NCBI GenBank assembly: GCA_900554265.1
Contig: USGZ01000032.1
Location: forward strand, 1 to 10,181
Direction: 5' to 3'
Origin: an uncultured Porphyromonadaceae bacterium
GTDB lineage: Bacteria; Bacteroidota; Bacteroidia; Bacteroidales; Muribaculaceae
Length of the DNA stretch: 10,181 nt
Shown: in pieces, positions 1-7,198 of the stretch
Numbering within the stretch: the stretch's first letter is position 1
Layout: each line of letters begins with the position of its first letter
Program-made: the position numbers and the translations under genes
The notes under the pieces: model-generated
Databases searched by the model: none
Told to the model about the DNA's origin: nothing
The model's input: only the letters and a program-made list of their open reading frames with translations

Positions 1-1
1 C

Positions 2-2548
2 GTGACCCTGGACGGCTACGACCCGCTGGGCATGGAGCTCCATCTCACCGGCGCCACCAACAATGTCGGTGAAATCCGCCTGCAGCCCAACCTCAGCGGC
101 GAGGACTACTACGGCGACGCCAACGACCTGCTCTTCGACGAGTCCGTAATGGAAGAGGAGGAAGGTTCGGCCCAGGGCGTTTCGGCCCTCACCGGCGCCA
201 ACGACAACATCTACTACAACACGGCCTCGTACAACTTCGGCCCGATGTACTTCCGTTACCGCGGTCTGGACAGCCAGTACCAGAGCGTCTACCTCAACGG
301 TATCCGCATGAACGACCTTGTCCGCGGCAGCTTCACCTTCAACAACCTGCTGGGCATGACCAGCCGCGCCTTCCGCAACAAGACCACCACCGTAGGTCTC
401 GACGCGTCGACCTACGGCTTCGGCGACATCGCCGGCAGCGTGAACTACAACACCACCACGGACCTCTACGCTCCGGGCTTCAACGGCTCGGCCGCCTTCA
501 CCAACAGCAACTACATGTTCCGCGCCATGGGCACCTATTCCAGCGGCCTGAACAAGAAGGGATGGGCATTCACCGTCAGCGCCATCGGCCGCTACGCCAA
601 GGAAGGCGTTGTCGACGGCACGTTCTACAACAGCGCCGGTCTGTTCGCCTCCATCGAGAAGGTGTTCGACGCCAAGAACTCGCTGACCCTCACCGCTTTC
701 GGCGGTCCGACGCAGCGCGCCACGGGCAGCGCCGTAGTCCAGGAAGCCTACGACCTGGCCGGCAGCAACCTCTACAACCCCAACTGGGGCTATTACGACG
801 GCAAGAAGCGCTCCTCGCGAATCACCGAGACCTTCGACCCGACCGTGATGCTCAACTGGCTCTTCAAGGACGACAAGACTACGGTCAACACCGCCGTGGG
901 ATTCCGCAGCATGTACTACAACCGCACGGCCCTGCAGTACTTCAAGGCCACCGACCCCAACCCGGCCTACTACCGCTATCTGCCCTCCTACTTCGAGGAC
1001 CGCGACGACCCCGAGGCCGCCGAGCTCTACACCTACCTCTGGAAGAACGACGAATCCTTCCGTCAGCTCAAGTGGGACGACATGTACTACATCAATGAGC
1101 TCAACAACATCCAGAACCAGACCCTGAGCGACGCCGAGAAGAAAGGCTCCTCCTACATCATGGAGAACCGCATCAACCATCAGCTCAACTTCATGGCCAA
1201 CTCCTACGTCAACACCCGTCTGAACAGCATCCTCAGCCTCCAGGGCGGCCTGAGCTTCAACTACACCAAGAGCTCCAACTACAAGACCATCCGCGACCTC
1301 ATGGGCGGCGAGTTCTGGCTCGACATCGACCCCTTCTCGGACCGCGTGATGAGCCTCGACCCGCAGCAGCTGCAGAACGACCTGGACAACCCCAACCGCC
1401 GCGTAGGCAAGGGCGACCGCTTCGGCTATGACTACGACATCCACGCCATCCGCGCCGAGGCCTGGCTGCAGAACGTGATCAACCTCCCGCACTGGGACAT
1501 CAACTACGGCCTGCAGATGAGCTACTCGCAGTACTACCGCGACGGCAACATGCGCAACGGCCGCGCTCCCCTGAACTCCCTGGGCAAGAGCCGCACCCTG
1601 CGCTTCGACAACGCAATGGCCAAAGTCGGCGCCCTCTACAAGCCCGACGGCCGCAACCAGTTCGCCCTCCATCTCGAATACGGCAGCCGCGCTCCACTCT
1701 TCGACCAGGTATTCATCGCTCCGCGCGTGAAGAATACCGTAGCCGAGGGCGTAAGCTCCGAACGCGACTTCTCCGGCGACATCTCCTACATCTGGAACTA
1801 CCGCCGCTTCCGCGGAACGATCACCGGCTTCTACACCATGATCGACAACGCCACCGAGCGCACCGGCTTCTACGACGACGACTACCAGACCTACGTGAAC
1901 TACGTTCTCACCGACGTCAAGCGCGTCCACAAGGGCGTTGAGCTGGGCATGGAATTCAAGATCACCCCCAGCATCACGGCAACCTTCGCCGGCCAGTACA
2001 GCCGCTTCCAGTACAAGAATAACCCCCAGGGCACCCGCTCCTTCGAGAACGGCCTCTACGCCGACACCACCCGCACCGTCTACCTGAAGAACTACTACAT
2101 CGGCTCCACTCCCCAGTACGCCGCCAACATCGGCATCGACTGGGCCGCTCCCAAGAGCTGGTTCTTCAACATCAACGGCACCTTCCAGGGCGACGCCTAC
2201 GTGAACCTCGCACCCCGCTACCACGAGACCTTCCCCTCGCTGTGGGAGCAGTTCGGCAGCTCCGTCGAGGAACTCCAGGCCAAGGTCGACGAGCTCACCG
2301 CCCAGGACAAGCTCAAGAACTCCTTCACCCTCAACGCCTCCATCGGCAAGCTGATCTACCTCAACCGCAAGGTCAGCATGAACATCAATCTCAACGTCAA
2401 CAACATCCTCAACAAGAAGGACATCGCAACATACGCCTACCAGCAGGGACGTCTGGACGTCAAGGAATACAACCGCGACAAGTACCCCACCCGCTTCACC
2501 TACGCGCAGGGTATCCGCTTCTACCTCAACGTCGGCGTGCGTTTCTAA
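2..2548 (+). CDS. TonB-dependent outer-membrane receptor, 5'-truncated by the window edge
   Basis: This is an outer-membrane beta-barrel receptor that would import a substrate using TonB-ExbBD energy; the substrate is unknown. The frame is open at the left edge and the GTG at base 2 is probably an internal valine. The signal peptide and most of an N-terminal carboxypeptidase-regulatory-like domain are therefore outside the window. Numbering visible residues, 1-30 look like the end of that domain (GEIRLQPN). An acidic linker EEEEGSAQGVSALTG follows near 51-65, then the plug at about 66-160 with FRYRGLD (84-90) and YLNGIRMND (97-105). The rest is barrel, with alternating aromatic strands, a late NVNNILNKKD motif and a terminal aromatic strand GIRFYLNVGVRF ending in Phe, the usual BAM recognition end. 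Codons are strongly biased to C-ending forms, suggesting high expression. The plug is not followed by a SusD gene; two DUF5689-type lipoproteins follow after 19 bases, probably as one operon. Family assignment is firm; the partner role is inferred. Confidence 0.95.
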   Translation: MTLDGYDPLGMELHLTGATNNVGEIRLQPNLSGEDYYGDANDLLFDESVMEEEEGSAQGVSALTGANDNIYYNTASYNFGPMYFRYRGLDSQYQSVYLNGIRMNDLVRGSFTFNNLLGMTSRAFRNKTTTVGLDASTYGFGDIAGSVNYNTTTDLYAPGFNGSAAFTNSNYMFRAMGTYSSGLNKKGWAFTVSAIGRYAKEGVVDGTFYNSAGLFASIEKVFDAKNSLTLTAFGGPTQRATGSAVVQEAYDLAGSNLYNPNWGYYDGKKRSSRITETFDPTVMLNWLFKDDKTTVNTAVGFRSMYYNRTALQYFKATDPNPAYYRYLPSYFEDRDDPEAAELYTYLWKNDESFRQLKWDDMYYINELNNIQNQTLSDAEKKGSSYIMENRINHQLNFMANSYVNTRLNSILSLQGGLSFNYTKSSNYKTIRDLMGGEFWLDIDPFSDRVMSLDPQQLQNDLDNPNRRVGKGDRFGYDYDIHAIRAEAWLQNVINLPHWDINYGLQMSYSQYYRDGNMRNGRAPLNSLGKSRTLRFDNAMAKVGALYKPDGRNQFALHLEYGSRAPLFDQVFIAPRVKNTVAEGVSSERDFSGDISYIWNYRRFRGTITGFYTMIDNATERTGFYDDDYQTYVNYVLTDVKRVHKGVELGMEFKITPSITATFAGQYSRFQYKNNPQGTRSFENGLYADTTRTVYLKNYYIGSTPQYAANIGIDWAAPKSWFFNINGTFQGDAYVNLAPRYHETFPSLWEQFGSSVEELQAKVDELTAQDKLKNSFTLNASIGKLIYLNRKVSMNINLNVNNILNKKDIATYAYQQGRLDVKEYNRDKYPTRFTYAQGIRFYLNVGVRF

Positions 2549-2567
2549 TCTATAAATTGCATCGAAT

Positions 2568-4325
2568 ATGAAAAAAACTCTCATATTACTTGCCGCAGGC
2601 GCAGCCATGCTGGCCGCCTGCGACGACGACTTCACCCGTCCGCCGCTGGTGCTCCCCCCGACGGTACAGGTTGAGCCCACGATTACTATGGAGGCTTTCA
2701 AGGAGCAGTTCTGGGGAACGATGAACGCACCCGCCGAGGTCGGTTTCCTCAACGCCAACATGGACTCCATCATCTTCAAGGGCCGCGTATGTTCCTCCGA
2801 CGAGACCGGAAACATCTACAAGAACATCATCGTCCAGAGCACCGACGAGAACGGCGAACAGATTGCCCTGACTTTCTCCGTCAACGCCTACGACCTCTAC
2901 GAGTATGCGCCCTTCGGCCAGGAAGTGGCCGTCTACGCAACGGGCATGAGCATCGGCGGATACCATAACCTGCTGCAGTTCGGCGCCGTGAGCGGCACGA
3001 CCATGAGCTTCATGGACGAGAGCCTCTTCCATGCCCACGTAATCCGCACAGGCATGGGTCTTCCCGAGCCCGAGAAGGTCGATACCACCGAGTGTACCGT
3101 AGCCGACGTTATCGCCGCCAAGGCCGACGAGCAGCTGCTGCGCAAATGGCAGAGCCGCCTGGTTCGCGTCAAGGACGTTTCATTCGTCGACGCCGGCCAG
3201 CCCTTCGCCGGCGCGCAGACAACCAACCGCTACGTGACCGACGCCGACGGCAACCGCCTCAACGTCCGCAACAGCTCCTACGCTTCCTTCAGCGACGAGC
3301 TCCTGCCCTACGGCACCGGCAGCGTTACCGGCATTCTGAGCTACTACAACAACGACTGGCAGATTCTCCTCATCGACGCCGCCGGACTCGAAGGCTTCAG
3401 CGGCGAGAATCCCGGTCCCGTCGGCCCCGAGAATCCCGTAGAACCCGAAGGCGACGGCACAGCCGAATCGCCCTACAACGCCGCCAAGGCACTGCAGCTC
3501 GCAAAAGCTCTCGGCGAAAACGACAAAATCGAGAACGTCTATGTAAAAGGCATCATCGTCGGCACCCCGGAAATCGCCCTCGACTTCGGCAACGCGACCT
3601 ATAAGATCGCCGACACCGAGGGCGCCCCGACCGACAATGCCTTCGGCGTTTACCGCGGATACTATTTCAACGGCGAGAAATTCACCGCCACCGACCAGCT
3701 CAAAGCCGGCGACAAGGTAGTCATTGCCGGCACCATCGTCAACTTCAAGGGCAATACTCCGCAGCTGACCACCGGCAACCGCCTTGTCAGCATCAACGGC
3801 CAGGGTGCCCCCTCCCCCGGTCCCGGCACCGAAACCAGCATATACGCTTCGCTGAGCCCCGACTCCCAGGAGCTCCCCGAAGGCTGGACTCTCGAGAACG
3901 TTTCGATGGACGAAGGCCTCAGCTACGTATGGTCCTGGAAGACTTACGAGGGTAAAGGCTACCTCAACGGCAGCGCCTACGCCGGCGGTTCCGCCAAGGC
4001 TTCCGAAGCCTATGCCGTATCGCCCGTAATCGACCTCTCCGGAGCAACAGGCTGCAGCCTCAGCTTCGAACATGCCGCAAAATTCCAGACCACACTGCGC
4101 CAGCTCTGCACCGTATGCGTACGCCTTGAGGAAGCCACCGAGTGGACGGCACTGACAATTCCCGTATGGCCCGAGGCCGGCAGCTGGACTTTCGCACAAT
4201 CCGGCGCCATCGACCTCTCGGCCTACGACGGCAAGAAAATCCGGATTGCCTTCAAATACGCTTCCACAACTTCAGGCGCCGACACCTGGGAAATCAAGAA
4301 TCTCAACGTTACGGGCTCCAAGTAA
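2568..4325 (+). CDS. DUF5689-type surface lipoprotein with DUF6359-like and choice-of-anchor-J-like domains
   Basis: A 585-residue predicted lipoprotein of unknown function. The ATG at 2568 gives a clean signal peptide, MKKTLILLAAGAAMLAAC, with lipobox LAAC and lipidated Cys18. DDD follows, an acidic stretch resembling Bacteroidota surface-export signals. Residues about 45-275 resemble DUF5689, with GRVCSSDETGNIYKNIIVQ at 72-90, LRKWQSRLVRVKDVSF near 191-206 and ILSYYNNDWQILLID before residue 270. A Pro/Glu linker at about 280-296 leads to a DUF6359-like module (297-405; GTAESPYN and VYVKGIIVG). A second Pro/Gly linker leads to a jelly-roll domain of the choice-of-anchor-J type (424-585; LPEGW, SPVIDLSG, SGAIDLSAYDGKKIRIAFKY, final DTWEIKNL). 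It follows the TonB receptor by 19 bases and precedes a longer paralogue by 24 bases, with no promoter or terminator between. I infer a surface-exposed binding partner of the receptor; the ligand is unknown. Confidence 0.93.
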   Translation: MKKTLILLAAGAAMLAACDDDFTRPPLVLPPTVQVEPTITMEAFKEQFWGTMNAPAEVGFLNANMDSIIFKGRVCSSDETGNIYKNIIVQSTDENGEQIALTFSVNAYDLYEYAPFGQEVAVYATGMSIGGYHNLLQFGAVSGTTMSFMDESLFHAHVIRTGMGLPEPEKVDTTECTVADVIAAKADEQLLRKWQSRLVRVKDVSFVDAGQPFAGAQTTNRYVTDADGNRLNVRNSSYASFSDELLPYGTGSVTGILSYYNNDWQILLIDAAGLEGFSGENPGPVGPENPVEPEGDGTAESPYNAAKALQLAKALGENDKIENVYVKGIIVGTPEIALDFGNATYKIADTEGAPTDNAFGVYRGYYFNGEKFTATDQLKAGDKVVIAGTIVNFKGNTPQLTTGNRLVSINGQGAPSPGPGTETSIYASLSPDSQELPEGWTLENVSMDEGLSYVWSWKTYEGKGYLNGSAYAGGSAKASEAYAVSPVIDLSGATGCSLSFEHAAKFQTTLRQLCTVCVRLEEATEWTALTIPVWPEAGSWTFAQSGAIDLSAYDGKKIRIAFKYASTTSGADTWEIKNLNVTGSK

Positions 4326-4349
4326 GCACACCTGCAAATAAAAGCAAGT

Positions 4350-7007
4350 ATGAAAAATATCAAATCATATATCTTCGGACTGCTGACCGCCGCGGTATGC
4401 GCCGGGGCGCTCAGCGCATGCCAGGACGACTTCGACACCGTGGCCATCCAGCAGCCCACTTCGTCGCTGACGCCCAACACAACTCTGCTCGAGCTCAAGG
4501 AGGCTTTCTGGAGCGAGGACGCCAACTACGCCGACACAATCGGCACCCGCGAGGACGGCAGCCATTACATCATCAGCGGCCGTGTGATTTCTTCCGACGA
4601 GCAGGGCAACGTTTTCAAAAGCCTCGTAATCCAGGACGAAACCGCCGCCCTGGCATTCTCCATCGACTCCTATAACCTCTACCTCAACTACCGCGTAGGC
4701 CAGGAAATCGTGATGGACGTCACGGACATGTTCATCGGCAAGTACGCCGGTCTCCAGCAGATGGGCCGCCCCTCATGGTACACCAACGGCAAGACCTGGC
4801 AGGTCAGCTTCATGAGCAAGGAGTACTTCGGGCAGCACGCCGAAGTCAACGGCTATCCCGACGCCGCCGACATCGACACCCTGACCGTCAACACCTTCGA
4901 CCAGATCGAGAACACTCCCGCCGGCCTGCGCAAATGGCAGAGCCAGCTGGTGCGGTTCAAGAACGTCTACTTCGAGGACGGCGGCAACAAGAAGTTCTCC
5001 GCCTACCACACATCTTCCAACGAAGAGCAGAACCGCAACATCATCGACCGCAACGGCAACAAGCTGATTGTCCGCACCTCCGGCTACAGCACCTTCTGGA
5101 ACGAAATCCTCCCCGTAGGCAACATCGACCTGGTAGGCCTGCTGAGCTACTACAACAACAACTGGCAGATCATCATGATCGACGGCGACGGCGTGATCAA
5201 GGTCGGCGACCAGCCCGGCACAAAGGAGAAGCCTTACTCCGTGGCCGAGGCCGTAGACCTGCAGAAGCAGGGCGTTTCCGCAATGGGATGGGTCAAGGGC
5301 TACATCGTAGGCGCCGTGGCTCCCGAAGTGGAGACCGTCAGCGGCAACGACGACATCGAATGGACCGCGCCCACCGTACTCAACAACACCCTCGTCATCG
5401 GCCCGACAGCCGACTGCAAGGACATCGCCAGCTGCCTCGTCATCGCCCTGCCCGCCGAAAGCGCCCTGCGCCAGTACGGCAACCTGCGCAACAATCCCGG
5501 CAACCTCGGCAAGGAAATCCTCGTCCAGGGTGAGTTCGCAAGCTACATGGGCACCTACGGCCTGACCGGCAACAACGGCACACCCGCCGAGTTCGAAATC
5601 GAGGGCGTCTCCATCGACACCGGCGAGATTCCCCAGGGTACCGGCGTAAAGGACAGCCCCTACAACGTGGCTCAGATTATCGCCCTCAATCCCACCGATA
5701 CCCAGACTGCCGTCGAAAGCGGCGTATGGGTCAAGGGCTACATCGTAGGCTCCATGCCGACGGGCGGCTCCTCGACCACCCTGGCCGGCACAAGCTTCGG
5801 TCTGGCCGACGCCGCAGCCACCAACCTCGTCCTCGGTCCTACCCCGGACTGCACCGACCCCAACAAGTGCATCGGCATCCAGCTGAGCACCTCTATCCGC
5901 GGCGCCCTGGCCCTGGCCAACGTGCCCGGCAACCTCGGCAAGACCCTCGCCATCAAGGGCGACGTGATGAAGTACTGCGGAGGACCCGGCATCAAGAACG
6001 GCAATGAATACGTCCTCGGCGACGGCAACGACACCCCGAACCCGCCCGTAGGCGAAGTCGTTACGAGCCTCGACGCCACATTCGAGAGCGGCTCCCTGCC
6101 CCAGGGATGGAACAACGTCAACATTTCCGGCGACAAGGCCTGGTACGTGACCAGCTTCGACAACAACTACTACGCCGCCATGACAGGCTACAAGGGCACC
6201 ACTCCGCCTTTCGACCAGTGGCTGGTATCGCCGGGCGTCGACATGAGCCAGGTACAGAACAAGACCCTCTCCTTCCGCAGCCAGGTCAACGGCTACGGCT
6301 CGACGACTTCCGTATTCGAGGTCTACGTCCTCAACTCCGCCGACGTGGCCACAGCCACCAAGACCAAACTCGACTGCACCCTGGCCACCGCTCCCGCAAG
6401 CGGCTACAGCGGCTTCACGCCATCCGGCGCAATCGACCTGAGCGCCTACACCGGCGTAATTTACATCGGCTTCCGCTACTACGCCACCCAAGACGCCAAC
6501 TACGCCACCTGGTGCGTCGACGACATCCTGCTGAACTCCACCGGCGGCCAGCCCGACAATCCCGATGATCCCGTCAACCCCGATAATCCCGATACCGGCG
6601 ACGCCGTCAACATCCTCGCCACGGCTATAGGCGACGTACCCGGCTCGAGCACCGTCAACGGCTATACCTTCGACATCCAGAAGAACTCCGGCGCCACCAA
6701 TCCCGCCCACCACGCCAACACCGAGGCCATCCGTCTGTACGCCAACAACACGATGACCATCTCCGGCGCCGCCATGGGCAAGATTGTAATAACCCTGGCC
6801 AAGGATGCCGGCTACCGCTACACGGACCTCACTCCGAGCACCGGCAAAATCGAACCCGCACAGGCTACCGGCGACACCTCCATCACCTGGGTCGGCAACG
6901 CCTCCGAGGTTACCTTCACCGTCGGCGCTATCGCCACCATGGGCTCCGAAAGCGGCAAGCCCGGCCAGATCCGCTTCAAGGCCGTAGATATCTATCCCGT
7001 TAAGTAA
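4350..7007 (+). CDS. Large DUF5689-type surface lipoprotein with two DUF6359-like modules, choice-of-anchor J and a C-terminal beta domain
   Basis: An 885-residue paralogue of the preceding lipoprotein, function unknown. The ATG at 4350 follows an A-rich leader. The signal peptide ends in lipobox LSAC with lipidated Cys24, followed by QDD, again suggesting surface export. Order of parts: DUF5689-like (about 45-285; GRVISSDEQGNVFKSLVIQD at 77-96, LRKWQSQLVRFKNVYF from 193, LLSYYNNNWQIIMID); two DUF6359-like modules (290-429 and 430-567), each with WVKGYIVG, a C-x5-C pair and PGNLGK; choice-of-anchor-J-like domain (569-731; LPQGW, QWLVSPGVDMS, SGAIDLSAYTGVIYIGFRY, ATWCVDDILL); a PDx-repeat linker (734-751); and a C-terminal beta-rich domain (752-885) that the shorter paralogue lacks. 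A terminator 21 bases after the stop closes the operon. The paralogy and domain duplication are read directly. A role as an extended surface-binding protein working with the receptor is inference. The DUF names come from recognition of motifs, not a profile search. Confidence 0.93.
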   Translation: MKNIKSYIFGLLTAAVCAGALSACQDDFDTVAIQQPTSSLTPNTTLLELKEAFWSEDANYADTIGTREDGSHYIISGRVISSDEQGNVFKSLVIQDETAALAFSIDSYNLYLNYRVGQEIVMDVTDMFIGKYAGLQQMGRPSWYTNGKTWQVSFMSKEYFGQHAEVNGYPDAADIDTLTVNTFDQIENTPAGLRKWQSQLVRFKNVYFEDGGNKKFSAYHTSSNEEQNRNIIDRNGNKLIVRTSGYSTFWNEILPVGNIDLVGLLSYYNNNWQIIMIDGDGVIKVGDQPGTKEKPYSVAEAVDLQKQGVSAMGWVKGYIVGAVAPEVETVSGNDDIEWTAPTVLNNTLVIGPTADCKDIASCLVIALPAESALRQYGNLRNNPGNLGKEILVQGEFASYMGTYGLTGNNGTPAEFEIEGVSIDTGEIPQGTGVKDSPYNVAQIIALNPTDTQTAVESGVWVKGYIVGSMPTGGSSTTLAGTSFGLADAAATNLVLGPTPDCTDPNKCIGIQLSTSIRGALALANVPGNLGKTLAIKGDVMKYCGGPGIKNGNEYVLGDGNDTPNPPVGEVVTSLDATFESGSLPQGWNNVNISGDKAWYVTSFDNNYYAAMTGYKGTTPPFDQWLVSPGVDMSQVQNKTLSFRSQVNGYGSTTSVFEVYVLNSADVATATKTKLDCTLATAPASGYSGFTPSGAIDLSAYTGVIYIGFRYYATQDANYATWCVDDILLNSTGGQPDNPDDPVNPDNPDTGDAVNILATAIGDVPGSSTVNGYTFDIQKNSGATNPAHHANTEAIRLYANNTMTISGAAMGKIVITLAKDAGYRYTDLTPSTGKIEPAQATGDTSITWVGNASEVTFTVGAIATMGSESGKPGQIRFKAVDIYPVK
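5217..5636 (+). repeat. Internal domain repeat, copy 1 (DUF6359-like, residues 290-429)
   Basis: First of two tandem homologous modules in the 885-residue lipoprotein. It opens GTKEKPYS, has WVKGYIVG at residues 314-321, a C-x5-C pair at C356/C362 after VIGPTAD, and PGNLGKEILVQGEF. Boundaries are approximate. Bases 5288-5312 are identical to 5726-5750 in copy 2. Confidence 0.75.
5637..6050 (+). repeat. Internal domain repeat, copy 2 (DUF6359-like, residues 430-567)
   Basis: Second tandem module. It opens GTGVKDSPYN, has WVKGYIVG at residues 460-467, a C-x5-C pair at C501/C507 after VLGPTPD, and PGNLGKTLAIKGDV. Equivalent motifs are offset 145-146 residues from copy 1. The module is followed by a short Pro-rich linker into the choice-of-anchor-J-like domain. 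Confidence 0.75.
6552..6596 (+). repeat. Five 9-base units coding a PDx-PDx linker
   Basis: Five units of pattern cccgayrat (variants cccgacaat, cccgatgat, cccgtcaac, cccgataat, cccgatacc) encode PDN PDD PVN PDN PDT between the choice-of-anchor-J-like domain and the C-terminal domain. This is a stiff acidic interdomain linker, and a repeat that could change copy number. Confidence 0.8.
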
Positions 7008-7027
7008 AAAGCTGCAATAATCCTTTC

Positions 7028-7066
7028 AGGAAAGGCCCGGCGCACCGCGTCCGGGCCTTTCCTTTT
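7028..7066 (+). terminator. Intrinsic terminator of the receptor-lipoprotein operon
   Basis: Bases 7028-7040 (aggaaaggcccgg) pair perfectly with 7051-7063 (ccgggcctttcct), a 13-bp GC-rich stem with a 10-base loop and a TTTT run at 7063-7066. It starts 21 bases after the stop codon at 7007, so it should end the transcript of the receptor and both lipoproteins. Confidence 0.9.
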
Positions 7067-7097
7067 GAAGGCGTTTCGCCTCGATTTGTGGCAACCG

Positions 7098-7135
7098 TGT
7101 GTCAAACCCGCTTCCTTTTAGACAAAAGCGACACA
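7098..7135. promoter_or_regulatory. Bulged dyad upstream of the serine-hydrolase promoter, possible operator
   Basis: tgtgt (7098-7102) pairs with acaca (7131-7135) and cgctt (7109-7113) with aagcg (7126-7130), leaving a six-base one-sided bulge and a 12-base loop. It ends about 25 bases before the -33 box. It could be a regulator site or a chance fold; there is no direct support for function. Confidence 0.25.
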
Positions 7136-7160
7136 AAGAGGACAAGAATCGTCAGGGGTG

Positions 7161-7191
7161 TTTGCAAATCGGCCCAGGCGGCGTATCTTTG
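7161..7191 (+). promoter_or_regulatory. Bacteroidota-type promoter for the serine hydrolase gene
   Basis: A -33 TTTG at 7161-7164 and a -7 box TATCTTTG at 7184-7191 (consensus TAnnTTTG) are separated by 19 bases, the spacing described for Bacteroides primary sigma factor promoters. The box ends only 7 bases before the ATG at 7199, so the transcript should begin close to the start codon. Confidence 0.8.
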
Positions 7192-7198
7192 TTCTGTC

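Noticed and set aside
2549..2567. tataaattg as a promoter between receptor and first lipoprotein
   Set aside because: It does not match TAnnTTTG, and the gap is only 19 bases; co-transcription is simpler.
3180..4199. 339-codon open frame on the minus strand opposite the first lipoprotein
   Set aside because: Same cause: composition-driven, no recognisable motifs, while the + frame has a clear lipobox and family motifs.
6552..6596. Short tandem units as a possible CRISPR-like or mobile repeat
   Set aside because: The units are in frame, coding a PDx linker within a gene, with no spacers.
4773..6713. Very long open frame on the minus strand (646 codons) opposite the large lipoprotein
   Set aside because: It is a shadow of biased GC-rich codons on the + strand. 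The translation is a low-complexity mix of Val, Gly, Ala and Asp with no signal, domain or start context.
7022..7035. Small hairpin (ccttt/aaagg) overlapping the operon terminator as an antiterminator
   Set aside because: A 5-bp stem with a 4-base loop cannot compete with the 13-bp GC-rich terminator stem.
7088..7198. N-terminal extension of the serine hydrolase from a GTG at 7088
   Set aside because: The stretch contains the promoter boxes and codes a basic, non-signal sequence; starting at 7199 restores an export segment.
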